Source: Leclercia sp. AS011 (GTDB lineage: Bacteria; Pseudomonadota; Gammaproteobacteria; Enterobacterales; Enterobacteriaceae). From it: DNA of 64,000 bases. Where the stretch lies: NCBI RefSeq assembly GCF_037152535.1, contig NZ_JBBCMA010000001.1, forward strand, positions 1,488,001 to 1,552,000, written 5' to 3'. Both the position numbers and the translations under genes were made by a program. Below are positions 28,019-36,535 of the stretch, piece by piece (position 1 is the stretch's first letter; each line of letters begins with the position of its first letter). The notes beneath the pieces are model-generated. The model saw only the letters and a list, made by a program, of their open reading frames with translations. It made no database searches and was not told where the DNA came from.

Positions 28019-28990
28019 TTAATTAACGAGTTGTGACCAGATAGCTAATTCATCAATTCCTAAATATTCACGAATAATTAATCCATCGCGCAGTTCCAGC
28101 TGGCTGATACCGGTAATAGAGACCGGTTTACGGGTCGGAACGCCAAACTTGCCGTAGCCGTCGTGCCAGGTCAGGAGCGACCAGCGCAGCGAGATACGCA
28201 CCGGCTCGTTGGGATCCCGACGCACGATCAGGTGGTGCAGCTGCACCTCGCTGTCCGCAAAGGAGGCCCGGTAGCCCGAGAGCAGCGCGGCGATCTCCTG
28301 CTCGCCGGTGCCGATGCAGTGGCCTGGGGCATAGAGCGTGGCGGCAGGATGGTACAGGCCCGGCACGGTGCCGCTGTTGCCCCCCGCCCACATCGTCAGA
28401 TAGCGCTCCACCACCCCGGCAATCGGCCCTTCGACGTCATCACCTTCAGGCCCACCCGCCCAGCGGGCGTCGAGGGTTTCGGCGCTTTCCCGGGCGATGC
28501 CCAATTGGTTCTGCATCACCCCAAGATTGCGGGCAAACTCCTGCACGTTGAGCCCCAGCTGGGCCACAATCGCCGCCCGGTCCTGCAGGAGCCACTCCTG
28601 GCGCACGGCCCCCTCGGCGCAAATTCGATCCGCCCAGGTGCGCACCCAGACGGTTTTCCCGGTCGGCGGACCGAAGAAGCCCTCCCCCTGATGGCGAATA
28701 CAGGCGATGGTGCGCTGGGCGGCGTAATACTCCTCCCCGGGGTTCTCCGTCACCAGAATGTCTTCCGTCAGCACCGTACGCTGGGGGAAGCTGTGCATCG
28801 CCTCGAGGGTCAGGCGCATAAACTGCGCGAGATCGGTGAGCTGTTTCTCCGGAGTGATAAAGACCACCGGCGTGGCGTAAAAGTCGGCCAGCTGACCAAT
28901 GTCCTTCTGCTCCCAGACCACGTGCGTCAGGGTGCGAATAAACTGTTGAATGGAGTCGAACTGGGGGCTGAATCCCGGCAATCTGCTCAT
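28019..28990 (-). CDS. Tandem NTF2/SnoaL-like domain protein B
   Basis: 323 residues; its ATG overlaps the stop of the LacI-type regulator (ATGA). Two NTF2-like domains (about 10-155 and 185-320), with RQEWLLQDRAAIVAQLGL closing the first and ISQLELRDGLIIREYLGIDELAIWSQL closing the second. It aligns with protein A along its length but lacks the N-terminal leader. The two may form a heteromer or act on successive intermediates. No known function can be assigned. Confidence 0.8.
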   Translation of the reverse strand: MSRLPGFSPQFDSIQQFIRTLTHVVWEQKDIGQLADFYATPVVFITPEKQLTDLAQFMRLTLEAMHSFPQRTVLTEDILVTENPGEEYYAAQRTIACIRHQGEGFFGPPTGKTVWVRTWADRICAEGAVRQEWLLQDRAAIVAQLGLNVQEFARNLGVMQNQLGIARESAETLDARWAGGPEGDDVEGPIAGVVERYLTMWAGGNSGTVPGLYHPAATLYAPGHCIGTGEQEIAALLSGYRASFADSEVQLHHLIVRRDPNEPVRISLRWSLLTWHDGYGKFGVPTRKPVSITGISQLELRDGLIIREYLGIDELAIWSQLVN

Positions 28991-30057
28991 TTGTCCTCCT
29001 GGGTCTGGAACACGTAATTACCCTCTGCATCAATAGTGCCCGTATGCGGACGGCGCGCAGAGTGGCGAACCACCAGCCTGCCCGGGACGATGACCTGCTC
29101 GGGCTCGATAGTGCCGCTGTCGATCTGCTTCATCAGTAACTCCACCGTGGCGGCGACCATCGTCTCCACCGGCTGCGAGGCGGAGGTTAAGGCATAGGAT
29201 GCCCAGCCGGACGGGCCGATATCGTCATAGCCAATGATGGAGACGTCCTCCGGGATCCGCAGGCCAAACTCGTAGCGCGCCACGTCCATCACGATAACGG
29301 CCATATGGTCGTTGGCAACGAAAATGGCGTCCGGCGCGGGTGAAGCTGAAAAGAGGGTATAAGCCGCCCGGGCAGTCTGCTGGGGATCATAGTTGCCATT
29401 GACCACCCGGACATCGTCAATTCCCTGCTCCTGCAAAGCGCCCAGATACCCGCGCTGGCGGGCAATGTTGACGGACGAATCCGCCACGCCGCCTACAAAT
29501 GCAAACCGCTGATGCCCTGCGGCCAGTAAAAATTCGGCAATCTGACGGGCGGCCGCCTCGTTATTGCTGTTGACGCTTGAGGCCATCCCGCTCTCTTCGC
29601 TGCGGTTAAACAGCACCACCGGGATCCCGGCGGCCAGACACTCCTCCGACAGATCCAGCGACAGCGTGACCGAGGCCAGCACAATGCCGTCCACGCGGTA
29701 CTGCATGATCTGGTCGAAAATCCGATCCACGTTGCCCTCGCGGTCACCGACAAACAGCAGCAGGTGATAGTTGAGGGTGTCCAGCTTTTGCGCCAGCGCC
29801 TCCAGCACCTGGGGGTAAAACTGGTTATCAAAATAGGAGATCACCACCCCGATGATGCGCGAGCGGGCGGTGTTGAGCGAACGCGCAATGGCGTTTGGCC
29901 GGTAGCCCAGCTCCCGTGCCGCCTTCAGCACCTTTTCACGCGTGGCAGGCGAAATACTCGCCCCCGGCGTGAAGGTGCGGGACACCGCCGACTGTGATAC
30001 TCCCGCCAGCTGCGCCACCTGCTGCGAGGTCACCGCTGTAAAAGTCTTACGTTTCAT
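28987..30057 (-). CDS. LacI-family transcriptional regulator of the HisD/NTF2 locus
   Basis: 356 residues. N-terminal helix-turn-helix (about 10-35, TSQQVAQLAGVSQSAVSRTF) and hinge (YRPNAIARSLNTARSRIIG), then a sugar-binding-protein-like core (about 67-340) with FVANDHMAVIVMDVARYEFG and SIIGYDDIGPSGW. First gene of the leftward operon and divergent from the MFS gene. Two 16-bp palindromes with a central CG in the 350-base gap are its likely operators. The effector is probably the substrate or an intermediate of the locus. Confidence 0.92.
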   Translation of the reverse strand: MKRKTFTAVTSQQVAQLAGVSQSAVSRTFTPGASISPATREKVLKAARELGYRPNAIARSLNTARSRIIGVVISYFDNQFYPQVLEALAQKLDTLNYHLLLFVGDREGNVDRIFDQIMQYRVDGIVLASVTLSLDLSEECLAAGIPVVLFNRSEESGMASSVNSNNEAAARQIAEFLLAAGHQRFAFVGGVADSSVNIARQRGYLGALQEQGIDDVRVVNGNYDPQQTARAAYTLFSASPAPDAIFVANDHMAVIVMDVARYEFGLRIPEDVSIIGYDDIGPSGWASYALTSASQPVETMVAATVELLMKQIDSGTIEPEQVIVPGRLVVRHSARRPHTGTIDAEGNYVFQTQEDK

Positions 30058-30186
30058 TACGTGTGTTCCTTATCCCTTTCGCTTCCCCATTCTGGCACAG
30101 ATTCAAGGCGTTATGCCCGATACCTGCCGTAACCCCCCGCGAAACTGCGCTTCAGGAAGCGGGTACTTTTTAGTCTTACACCATCT

Positions 30187-30202
30187 TTGCATGCGTATGC
30201 AA
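30187..30202. promoter_or_regulatory. Candidate LacI-type operator 1
   Basis: TTGCATGCGTATGCAA, a palindrome around a central CG as is usual for LacI/GalR proteins. It shares 13 of 16 positions with the second site 90 bases away. It lies 130 bases upstream of the regulator start. Confidence 0.7.
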
Positions 30203-30276
30203 CAGCCAGAATTATTTTTTTCACAATGGTGACAAACGACCTTTACAAAATTGAAACCTTTTCGTAACTTCAATTT

Positions 30277-30292
30277 TTGAATACGTATGCAG
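30277..30292. promoter_or_regulatory. Candidate LacI-type operator 2
   Basis: TTGAATACGTATGCAG, with the same ATnCGTATGCA core as operator 1 and a centre-to-centre distance of 90 bases. It lies 117 bases before the MFS transporter start, where it could repress the rightward operon. Confidence 0.65.
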
Positions 30293-30408
30293 CGCAGTTT
30301 TCATACCGTCAATGGTACCGGGCAGATTGGGCAGTCATCATAAGGAGCGGGCCGGTAAAGTTGTACCTGGATGGTTATAACCCATTACTTCTGAAGAGGT
30401 TCTCAACC

Positions 30409-31647
30409 ATGTTTCGAGCACTGTTACGCCGACCGGAAGCCCGGCTGTTCTTTATCATCAGCGTGTTGTTTTTTATCTGTATTCACAGCATTGATGCATT
30501 TCTGGCCCCGATGATGATCAATCAGGGGATGGAGCCGCAGGTGATGGGGATCATCATGGGAGCCAGCGGCCTGGCGACCCTGCTGATCCGCTTCCCGCTG
30601 GGGATTGTCTCCGACGTGGTGAAGAGTCGGAAAATCTTTATCCAGTTTGCGCTGGTGCTGCCGATCGTCGCCTGGCCGCTGGCCTGGCTGGAGCCGAACG
30701 CCATCACCCTCTATCTGGCAAAAGCGGCAGACGGCGTTACCGCCGCCACCTGGGTGCTCTACAACATCCTGTTTATTCGCTACTTTGATCAGAAAGATGC
30801 CCCTGCCGCGGTGGCCTTTCTGGCGCTGGCCGGGCCGCTGGGAGTGTTCCTTGGCAACTGTATCGGCGGTCTGTTAATTCACTATTTTGCAAACAACATC
30901 GCCTTTTTCGTCTCCTGCGTCTCGGCGCTGGTGGCACTGTTCCTTACCACCCGCATCCGCGACGTCCACGATCCGCTAAAAGCCCCGACCCTGAAAGCCT
31001 GTATCGCCGGGGCCCGCCTGCAGCTGGCCGATCGCTCGGTGTGGCTGATTGGCATCCTTGCCACCATCGTCATCCTCGTGCCCTTTGCCACCCGCGACAC
31101 CCTCACCCCGATCTATGCCGAGCAGCTGGGTGCCCGCGCCGGGATCCTGACCCTGCTGAGCAATATCCATCTCATCTTCTACGCCCTGGCTATAGCCCTG
31201 TGCAGCAGCGTCTTTTATCAGCGCCTGGGGCTGGTCAAAACCGCGGTGTTGGGCATTGTGCTGCAGGTCATCTCAACCTTTGGTATCCCCTTCACCAGCA
31301 ATCTGTATCTGATCTACCTGCTGCAGGCGCTGGCCGGGTTCTCCTTCGGGATGGCGTTTGCGGCCTTTATGTCCCTGAGCGTGGTCAACACCACCTCCGA
31401 TGAGCAGTCGACGCGAATGGGGCTGTTCCAGACCATCTACTCCTGCGGCATGTTCGCCGGACCGGTGATCATGGGCGTGATGATGCAGCACATTAATTTG
31501 TCGTCCGGCTATCTGTTTATTGCCGCGCTGTCCGTCGTGGCGGCGATTGCCACCCCGCTCTCGGTGCGCTGGGTCTATTCCCGTAAAACACCGGCGTCGA
31601 CTGAATTAGCGCTTAATAGCACCCTCGCGCCCGCGCGCGACCAGTAA
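30409..31647 (+). CDS. MFS transporter of the HisD/NTF2 locus
   Basis: 412 residues from the ATG at 30409 (MFRALLRRPE), with AGAGG nine bases upstream. A longer in-frame start at 30277 would begin inside operator 2. Twelve hydrophobic helices, with the cytoplasmic loop IRFPLGIVSDVVKSRKIF after helix 2 taking the place of the usual MFS motif A. It is likely the uptake system for the substrate of the locus, since it is divergent from the regulator and upstream of the catabolic genes. Import rather than export is inferred. Confidence 0.85.
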   Translation: MFRALLRRPEARLFFIISVLFFICIHSIDAFLAPMMINQGMEPQVMGIIMGASGLATLLIRFPLGIVSDVVKSRKIFIQFALVLPIVAWPLAWLEPNAITLYLAKAADGVTAATWVLYNILFIRYFDQKDAPAAVAFLALAGPLGVFLGNCIGGLLIHYFANNIAFFVSCVSALVALFLTTRIRDVHDPLKAPTLKACIAGARLQLADRSVWLIGILATIVILVPFATRDTLTPIYAEQLGARAGILTLLSNIHLIFYALAIALCSSVFYQRLGLVKTAVLGIVLQVISTFGIPFTSNLYLIYLLQALAGFSFGMAFAAFMSLSVVNTTSDEQSTRMGLFQTIYSCGMFAGPVIMGVMMQHINLSSGYLFIAALSVVAAIATPLSVRWVYSRKTPASTELALNSTLAPARDQ

Positions 31648-31720
31648 TTTTTATTCCCGATTAAATAATCCCGGCCCGCCGGGAGGGTACCCCTCATCAT
31701 AAATACAGAAGGAAGAGAGT

Positions 31721-33043
31721 GTGGCTTATCTACTTAAAAGCAGTAAACCGGTTCAGGAACGTCAGGATGCACAGCGACAAATAAGGGAAACGGTGGAGCT
31801 TATTCTTGCGGATATTGAAAAACGCGGGAATAAAGCCATTCGCGAACTGTCTATTAAATTCGATGGCTATGACCGCCAGGATTATCGCCTGACCGATGCA
31901 GAAATTAATGCCTGCATCAAAAAATTGAGCCGTCAGGATATTCACGATATTGAGTTTGCTCAGGAGCAGGTTTTTAATTTTGCCCGGGCGCAAAAAGCCT
32001 GTCTGCTGGATCTGGAAATCGAGACCCGCCCCGGGGTGATCCTCGGCCATAAAAATATTCCGATTAACGCGGTGGGCTGTTATGTCCCGGGCGGAAAATA
32101 TCCGCTGCTGGCCTCGGCGCACATGTCGATTATTACCGCCAACGTGGCGGGCTGCTCCCGCATCGTCAGCTGCGCCCCGCCGTTCGGCGGCGAGCCTGCC
32201 CCGGCCATCGTAGCGGCGCAGAAGATGGCCGGGGCCAACGAGATCTACGCCCTCGGCGGCATTCAGGGGATTGGCGCGATGGCGCTGGGCACCGATGCCC
32301 TGGCCCCGGTGGATATGCTGGTCGGGCCGGGCAACGCCTTTGTGGCGGAGGCCAAGCGCCAGCTGTTTGGCCGGGTCGGGATTGACCTCTTTGCCGGTCC
32401 CACCGAAACCCTGGTGATCGCCGACGACAGCGTCGATGCCGAAATCTGCGCCACCGACCTGCTGGGGCAGGCCGAGCACGGCGTCACCACCCCGGCGATT
32501 CTGCTGACCAACTCACTGGCGCTTGCCAAAGAGACGCTGCGGGAGATCGACCGCCTGCTGGAAAAACTGCCTACCGCCGACATTGCCCGCCAGGCCTGGC
32601 ACGACTACGGGGAAGTCATCGTCTGTGACAGCTACGACGAAATGCTCGCCGAAGCGGATCGCATCGCCTCTGAACACGTCCAGGTGATGACCGACCGGGA
32701 CGACTGGTTCCTCGCCAATCTGACCAACTTCGGCGCGCTGTTCCTCGGCCCGCGCACCAACGTCGCCTACGGCGACAAGGTGATCGGCACCAACCACACC
32801 CTGCCGACGCAAAAAGCGGCGCGTTACACCGGCGGCCTGTGGGTCGGTAAGTTCATGAAGACCTGCACCTGGCAGAAGGTCCTCAGCGATGAAGCCACCG
32901 CCGAGATCGGCAGCTACTGCTCGCGGCTGTCGCTGCTGGAGGGCTTCGCCGGTCACGCGGAGCAAGCCAACGTTCGCGTGCGCCGCTACGGTCAGGTGGA
33001 GGTGCCTTACGCCACCCCGGCCCCGGTCAGAGAGAAGGTGTAA
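31721..33043 (+). CDS. HisD-like NAD-dependent dehydrogenase, copy 2
   Basis: 440 residues from a GTG start with GGAAGAGAG upstream. Zinc ligands Gln250 and His253 (LGQAEHG), Asp352 ([10 protein letters not shown]), His412 ([10 protein letters not shown]) and catalytic Glu318-His319 (EHVQVMT) are all present. It shares the family's blocks with copy 1 (VGCYVPGG, [23 protein letters not shown]), but the rest has diverged, so the two probably oxidise different alcohols. A GC-rich hairpin (TCCCGGC / GCCGGGA) lies in the 73-base gap after the transporter gene. First enzyme gene of the rightward operon. Confidence 0.9.
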   Translation: MAYLLKSSKPVQERQDAQRQIRETVELILADIEKRGNKAIRELSIKFDGYDRQDYRLTDAEINACIKKLSRQDIHDIEFAQEQVFNFARAQKACLLDLEIETRPGVILGHKNIPINAVGCYVPGGKYPLLASAHMSIITANVAGCSRIVSCAPPFGGEPAPAIVAAQKMAGANEIYALGGIQGIGAMALGTDALAPVDMLVGPGNAFVAEAKRQLFGRVGIDLFAGPTETLVIADDSVDAEICATDLLGQAEHGVTTPAILLTNSLALAKETLREIDRLLEKLPTADIARQAWHDYGEVIVCDSYDEMLAEADRIASEHVQVMTDRDDWFLANLTNFGALFLGPRTNVAYGDKVIGTNHTLPTQKAARYTGGLWVGKFMKTCTWQKVLSDEATAEIGSYCSRLSLLEGFAGHAEQANVRVRRYGQVEVPYATPAPVREKV

Positions 33044-33045
33044 CC

Positions 33046-33810
33046 ATGATCTTTCCTGAGATGCCCTCCTTTGGCCTGCACGGCAAGCGCGCGCTGGTGA
33101 CGGGCGGATCCCGAGGGCTGGGGTTTGCCTGCGCCGTCGCGCTGGCCCACGCCGGGGCACAGGTGTGGATCGCCGCCCGGGATCGCCAGGGGCTGGACGC
33201 CGCCGCAATGCTCGCCTCTGAGCACCAGCTGGTGCTGCACCCGGTGGCGCTGGATATCACCGACGTGGCGCAGGTGGAGTCGGTGCTTGCCGATCTGCCC
33301 GCGTTCGACATTCTGGTGAACAGCGCCGGGCTGGCGCGCCATGAGCCCTTCCTGACGGCCAGCGAGGCCAGCTTCGATGCGGTGATGGCGGTCAACGTGC
33401 GGGCGACCTTCTTTATCAGCCAGCGGGTGGCGGCGCGAATGCGCGATCGGCAGATCGCCGGATCCATCATCCATCTCTCCTCGCAGATGGGCCACGTCGG
33501 TGGCCCCCGCCGCAGCGTCTACTGCGCGTCGAAATTTGCCCTGGAAGGGTTAACCAAAGCCATGGCGCTGGAGCTGGGTGAAGACGGGATCCGGGTCAAC
33601 ACCCTCTGCCCGACCTTTATTGAGACCGCGCTTTCCGCGCCGTCGCTGGCCGAGCCCGAGTTTCGCCGCTACGTGCTGGACAACATCAAGCTGCGTCGGC
33701 TGGGCAAGGTGGAGGACATTATGGGCCCGGTGGTCTTCCTGGCCTCCGATGCCGCCGGGATGATCACCGGCAGCGCGCTGATGGTCGACGGCGGCTGGAC
33801 CGCAACCTGA
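33046..33810 (+). CDS. Short-chain dehydrogenase/reductase
   Basis: 254 residues starting two bases after the HisD-like gene, with AGAAGGTG as ribosome site. Classical SDR: TGGSRGLG cofactor motif (19-26), VNSAGLA, the catalytic Ser (145-146), Tyr159 and Lys163 (YCASK), and a C-terminal SALMVDGGWTA. The basic residue in TGGSRG and the R of AARDRQ suggest NADP(H) but do not prove it. Likely oxidises or reduces a secondary hydroxyl/ketone in the pathway. FabG-like family, so substrate not predictable. Confidence 0.9.
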   Translation: MIFPEMPSFGLHGKRALVTGGSRGLGFACAVALAHAGAQVWIAARDRQGLDAAAMLASEHQLVLHPVALDITDVAQVESVLADLPAFDILVNSAGLARHEPFLTASEASFDAVMAVNVRATFFISQRVAARMRDRQIAGSIIHLSSQMGHVGGPRRSVYCASKFALEGLTKAMALELGEDGIRVNTLCPTFIETALSAPSLAEPEFRRYVLDNIKLRRLGKVEDIMGPVVFLASDAAGMITGSALMVDGGWTAT

Positions 33811-33821
33811 GGAGTGAGACT

Positions 33822-34544
33822 GTGGATAATCACGCCCTGCCGCTGGTTTTGCTTGGCGGCACCCTCTGTAACGCCCGGCTCTGGCAGCCGGTGCTGGCCC
33901 GGCTCTCTCTGTCTGCGGTGATCTGCCCCAGGCTGACGGCGGACAGGTCGGCGGAACAGGCCGCGCAGCGGCTGCTGGAACAGCTCCCGCCGCGCTTCCT
34001 GCTGGCCGGGTTTTCGCTGGGGGCAATAGTGGCCCTGCAGATGGTCGCAGATGCCCCCGGGCGCATTGCCGGACTGGCGCTGCTGTCGGTCAATCCCCTT
34101 GCCGTTCCGCCGGAACAGGCCCCGGCACGGCGCGAGGCGGTGAGCGCCGCCCGGCAGCAGGGACTCACCCGCTGGCTCTCCTCCAGCCTGTGGCCGACGT
34201 ACGTGGCCCCCTCGCGGGTGGCTGACCAGGCCTTACGCGATCTTATCTGCCGGATGGCGGAGGAGAGTGGCCTCGAGACCCTGGCGGCCCAGACGGAGAT
34301 CGCCATTACCCGGCAGGATAATCGCGGGGCGCTGGCCTCGCTGGCCAGCCCCATCATCATTATCAACGGCGTGCAGGATCCCATCTGCACGCCCCATCAC
34401 CACCGGCTGGTTGCACAGAGCGCCCCGCAGGCGAGGTGCGTCAGCCTCGCCGCGGCCGGGCACTTCACGTTGCTCGAAGCGCCCGATGAGGTCGCGCCCC
34501 CGCTACGCCAGTGGATTCAGGAGTGTACAGATGCGCAAGAATAA
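33822..34544 (+). CDS. Alpha/beta-hydrolase fold protein
   Basis: 240 residues from GTG with GGAGTGAG upstream. The triad is complete: Ser65 in the nucleophile elbow GFSLG, Asp186 in NGVQDPIC and His214 in AAGHFTLLE; the oxyanion loop is LLGGTLCN. Similar hydrolases in catabolic operons open enol-lactones or C-C bonds (PcaD, MhpC types). A lactone or ester step is inferred here. Its last 14 bases overlap the aldolase start. Confidence 0.85.
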   Translation: MDNHALPLVLLGGTLCNARLWQPVLARLSLSAVICPRLTADRSAEQAAQRLLEQLPPRFLLAGFSLGAIVALQMVADAPGRIAGLALLSVNPLAVPPEQAPARREAVSAARQQGLTRWLSSSLWPTYVAPSRVADQALRDLICRMAEESGLETLAAQTEIAITRQDNRGALASLASPIIIINGVQDPICTPHHHRLVAQSAPQARCVSLAAAGHFTLLEAPDEVAPPLRQWIQECTDAQE

Positions 34545-35319
34545 ACTCAGGGCGGGACGTGAAAACGCCGCCATTATCAACGGCTGGCTGGCGATCCCCT
34601 CCAGCTACAGCGCCGAAATCCTCGGGCATCAGGGCTATGACGCGGTGACGGTCGATCTCCAGCACGGGATGATCGACTTCGCCAGTGCGCTCGCCATGTT
34701 GCAGGCGCTCTCCGCCACCCCGGCGGTGCCGCTGGTGCGAGTGGCCGATAACGATCCGGCGCAGATCATGCGTATGCTGGATGCCGGGGCCTACGGCATT
34801 ATCTGCCCGATGATCTCCACCCCGGAGGAGGCCCGGCGCTTTGTCGCCGCCTGCCGCTATCCGCCGCTGGGCAACCGCTCTTTTGGTCCGGCCCGCGGCT
34901 TGCTCTACGGCGGGGCCGATTACCCTCAGCACGCCAATGACGAGATTCTGACCCTGGCGATGATCGAAACCCGCGACGGGCTGGCGAACCTCGAGGCGAT
35001 CCTGGCGACCGAGGGGCTGGACGGGGTGTTTATCGGCCCTAACGATCTGTCCCTGACGTTGACCGGCAGCGCCAGCGCCGAATCCCGTCATCCGGAGATG
35101 CTGGCCGCCGTTGAGTTGGTTGTCAGCCGCTGTCGCCAGCAGCAAAAAATCGCCGGGATCTTTTGTACCTCCGGCGAGGCCGCCGCCCGGCGTATCGGCG
35201 AAGGCTTCCAGTTTGTCACCCCCGCCAACGATGTCATGCAACTTGGCCGCGCCTCGCGCGAAGCCGTCGCTCAGGCGCGCGGCAACACGATCCCCACGAT
35301 CGGCGCATCAGGCTATTAA
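34531..35319 (+). CDS. HpcH/HpaI-family aldolase
   Basis: 262 residues from the ATG at 34531 with AGGAG upstream; the gene overlaps the hydrolase by 14 bases. TIM-barrel class II pyruvate aldolase family (HpaI, GarL, RhmA). Key residues match HpaI: catalytic His45 (VDLQHGMID) and Arg70 (PLVRV), metal ligands Glu146 (MIETRDG) and Asp172 (FIGPNDLS). Such enzymes split 2-keto-3-deoxy or 4-hydroxy-2-oxo acids into pyruvate plus an aldehyde. This would be the carbon-carbon bond cleavage of the pathway. Confidence 0.9.
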   Translation: MRKNKLRAGRENAAIINGWLAIPSSYSAEILGHQGYDAVTVDLQHGMIDFASALAMLQALSATPAVPLVRVADNDPAQIMRMLDAGAYGIICPMISTPEEARRFVAACRYPPLGNRSFGPARGLLYGGADYPQHANDEILTLAMIETRDGLANLEAILATEGLDGVFIGPNDLSLTLTGSASAESRHPEMLAAVELVVSRCRQQQKIAGIFCTSGEAAARRIGEGFQFVTPANDVMQLGRASREAVAQARGNTIPTIGASGY

Positions 35320-35330
35320 CAGGAGAGAAA

Positions 35331-36497
35331 ATGAAAGCACGTCACATTACCCCGGAACAGGCCAGAAGCCGTCTGGTTGCCCCTGAAGATATGGTCTCCT
35401 GCAATCTGGCGTTTATCGATTGCAAACTTCCCGGCTCCCACCTCAAGCAGAACTACTCTTTTATTGGGCCGGGCGTGACCCAGTCCTCCGCCCAGGTGGT
35501 GAACATCCCGGAGCCGCACGGCTTTAACATTGGCGCTGCGGCCATGCCGAAAGGGGTGACCAACAACCTGCACCTGCACTTCACCGCCGAAGTCTTTTTG
35601 ATCCATGAGGGGACCTGGCGATTCCGCTGGGGAGCCAACGGCGAAAACGAAGCCGAGTTCAGCGCTCCGGCCATTCTGTCGATTCCGACCTGGATCTTCC
35701 GCGGCTTTACCAACGTCAGTAAAGAAGAGACCTGCGGCATGGTCTACACGGTGCTGGGGGGCAACCACACCGGGGGGATTATCTGGCATCCGTCGATTCT
35801 GGACGCCGCCCGCGAGTACGGCCTGTATCTGAGCAAGGAGAATATGCTTATCGACGTCAACGCGGGGGACACGCTGCCGGAACCGGCGGGGCTACTGACC
35901 CCGCTTGCACCGGAAGAGATTGCCGCCCTGCGTCACTACTCCGTGGAGGAGATGCGTCAGCGGGCGGTGACCGGCGAAGATCGTCGCTGGTCGGCGGCGG
36001 GGCTGCTGGATTCGGTGCTGCCGGGCCACGGGGGCGAAATTGCGCCGGTGATTGGCTTCGGCATCAGCCAGGATAAACACGCGACTCCCGCTATCGTTAA
36101 TCCGCACGGCTTCTCCGTGGAGTGGCTGCGCCTGAAATCCGATCATCTGGTCGGGCGTCATCTGTGCCCGGACGTGCAGGTGATCATGGTCTTTAAGGGC
36201 ACCCTGGAGGTGACCTGGAATGTGGACGGTGAAGAGGTGAGCATTATCGCCCCTGAGCGCTCGGTGATTTCGATTCCGGAGAACAGCTGGCGCTCTTACC
36301 GCGCGCTGAGCGGCGATATGGAATGCATCCTCACCACCGAGGGCGATCGGCGTAAGCGCATCTACTGGGATGAAAAGATCCTTGCCCAGGCCAGAGCGGC
36401 CAATCGCTGCCTCGATCCGGACGGTTATGTCACGGCGGAGGATCTGCTGCCTGAAACGGCGAAGCGGGCGGGACGCAGGCTGGAAGCGCTGCCTTAA
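35331..36497 (+). CDS. Bicupin protein, last gene of the rightward operon
   Basis: 388 residues from the ATG at 35331 with AGGAGAG upstream. Two cupin barrels, about 60-150 and 235-350. The first has a full metal motif (His81, His83, Glu87 and Gly94 in HLHFTAEVFLIHEG). In the second, HLCPDVQVIMVFKG keeps only one His, so its metal site looks degraded. Bicupins include dioxygenases, isomerases and decarboxylases. Which applies is unknown. An enzymatic role next to the aldolase is inferred. Confidence 0.8.
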   Translation: MKARHITPEQARSRLVAPEDMVSCNLAFIDCKLPGSHLKQNYSFIGPGVTQSSAQVVNIPEPHGFNIGAAAMPKGVTNNLHLHFTAEVFLIHEGTWRFRWGANGENEAEFSAPAILSIPTWIFRGFTNVSKEETCGMVYTVLGGNHTGGIIWHPSILDAAREYGLYLSKENMLIDVNAGDTLPEPAGLLTPLAPEEIAALRHYSVEEMRQRAVTGEDRRWSAAGLLDSVLPGHGGEIAPVIGFGISQDKHATPAIVNPHGFSVEWLRLKSDHLVGRHLCPDVQVIMVFKGTLEVTWNVDGEEVSIIAPERSVISIPENSWRSYRALSGDMECILTTEGDRRKRIYWDEKILAQARAANRCLDPDGYVTAEDLLPETAKRAGRRLEALP

Positions 36498-36502
36498 AAG
36501 AC

Positions 36503-36526
36503 TCAGGGCGGGAAAACCCGCCCTGA
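36503..36526. terminator. Hairpin between the bicupin gene and carbonic anhydrase
   Basis: 10-bp stem TCAGGGCGGG / CCCGCCCTGA with loop AAAA between two convergent genes. There is no clear T tract on either side, so termination is probable but weak in form. Confidence 0.6.
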
Positions 36527-36535
36527 AGGTGCGTG

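Noticed and set aside
24085-36497. Identification of the HisD/NTF2 locus as a dihydroxypropanesulfonate (HpsN) pathway
   Set aside because: HisD-like enzymes suggest it, but no sulfolactate lyase, sulfolactaldehyde enzyme or sulfite exporter is present, and the NTF2, amidase and bicupin genes do not fit.
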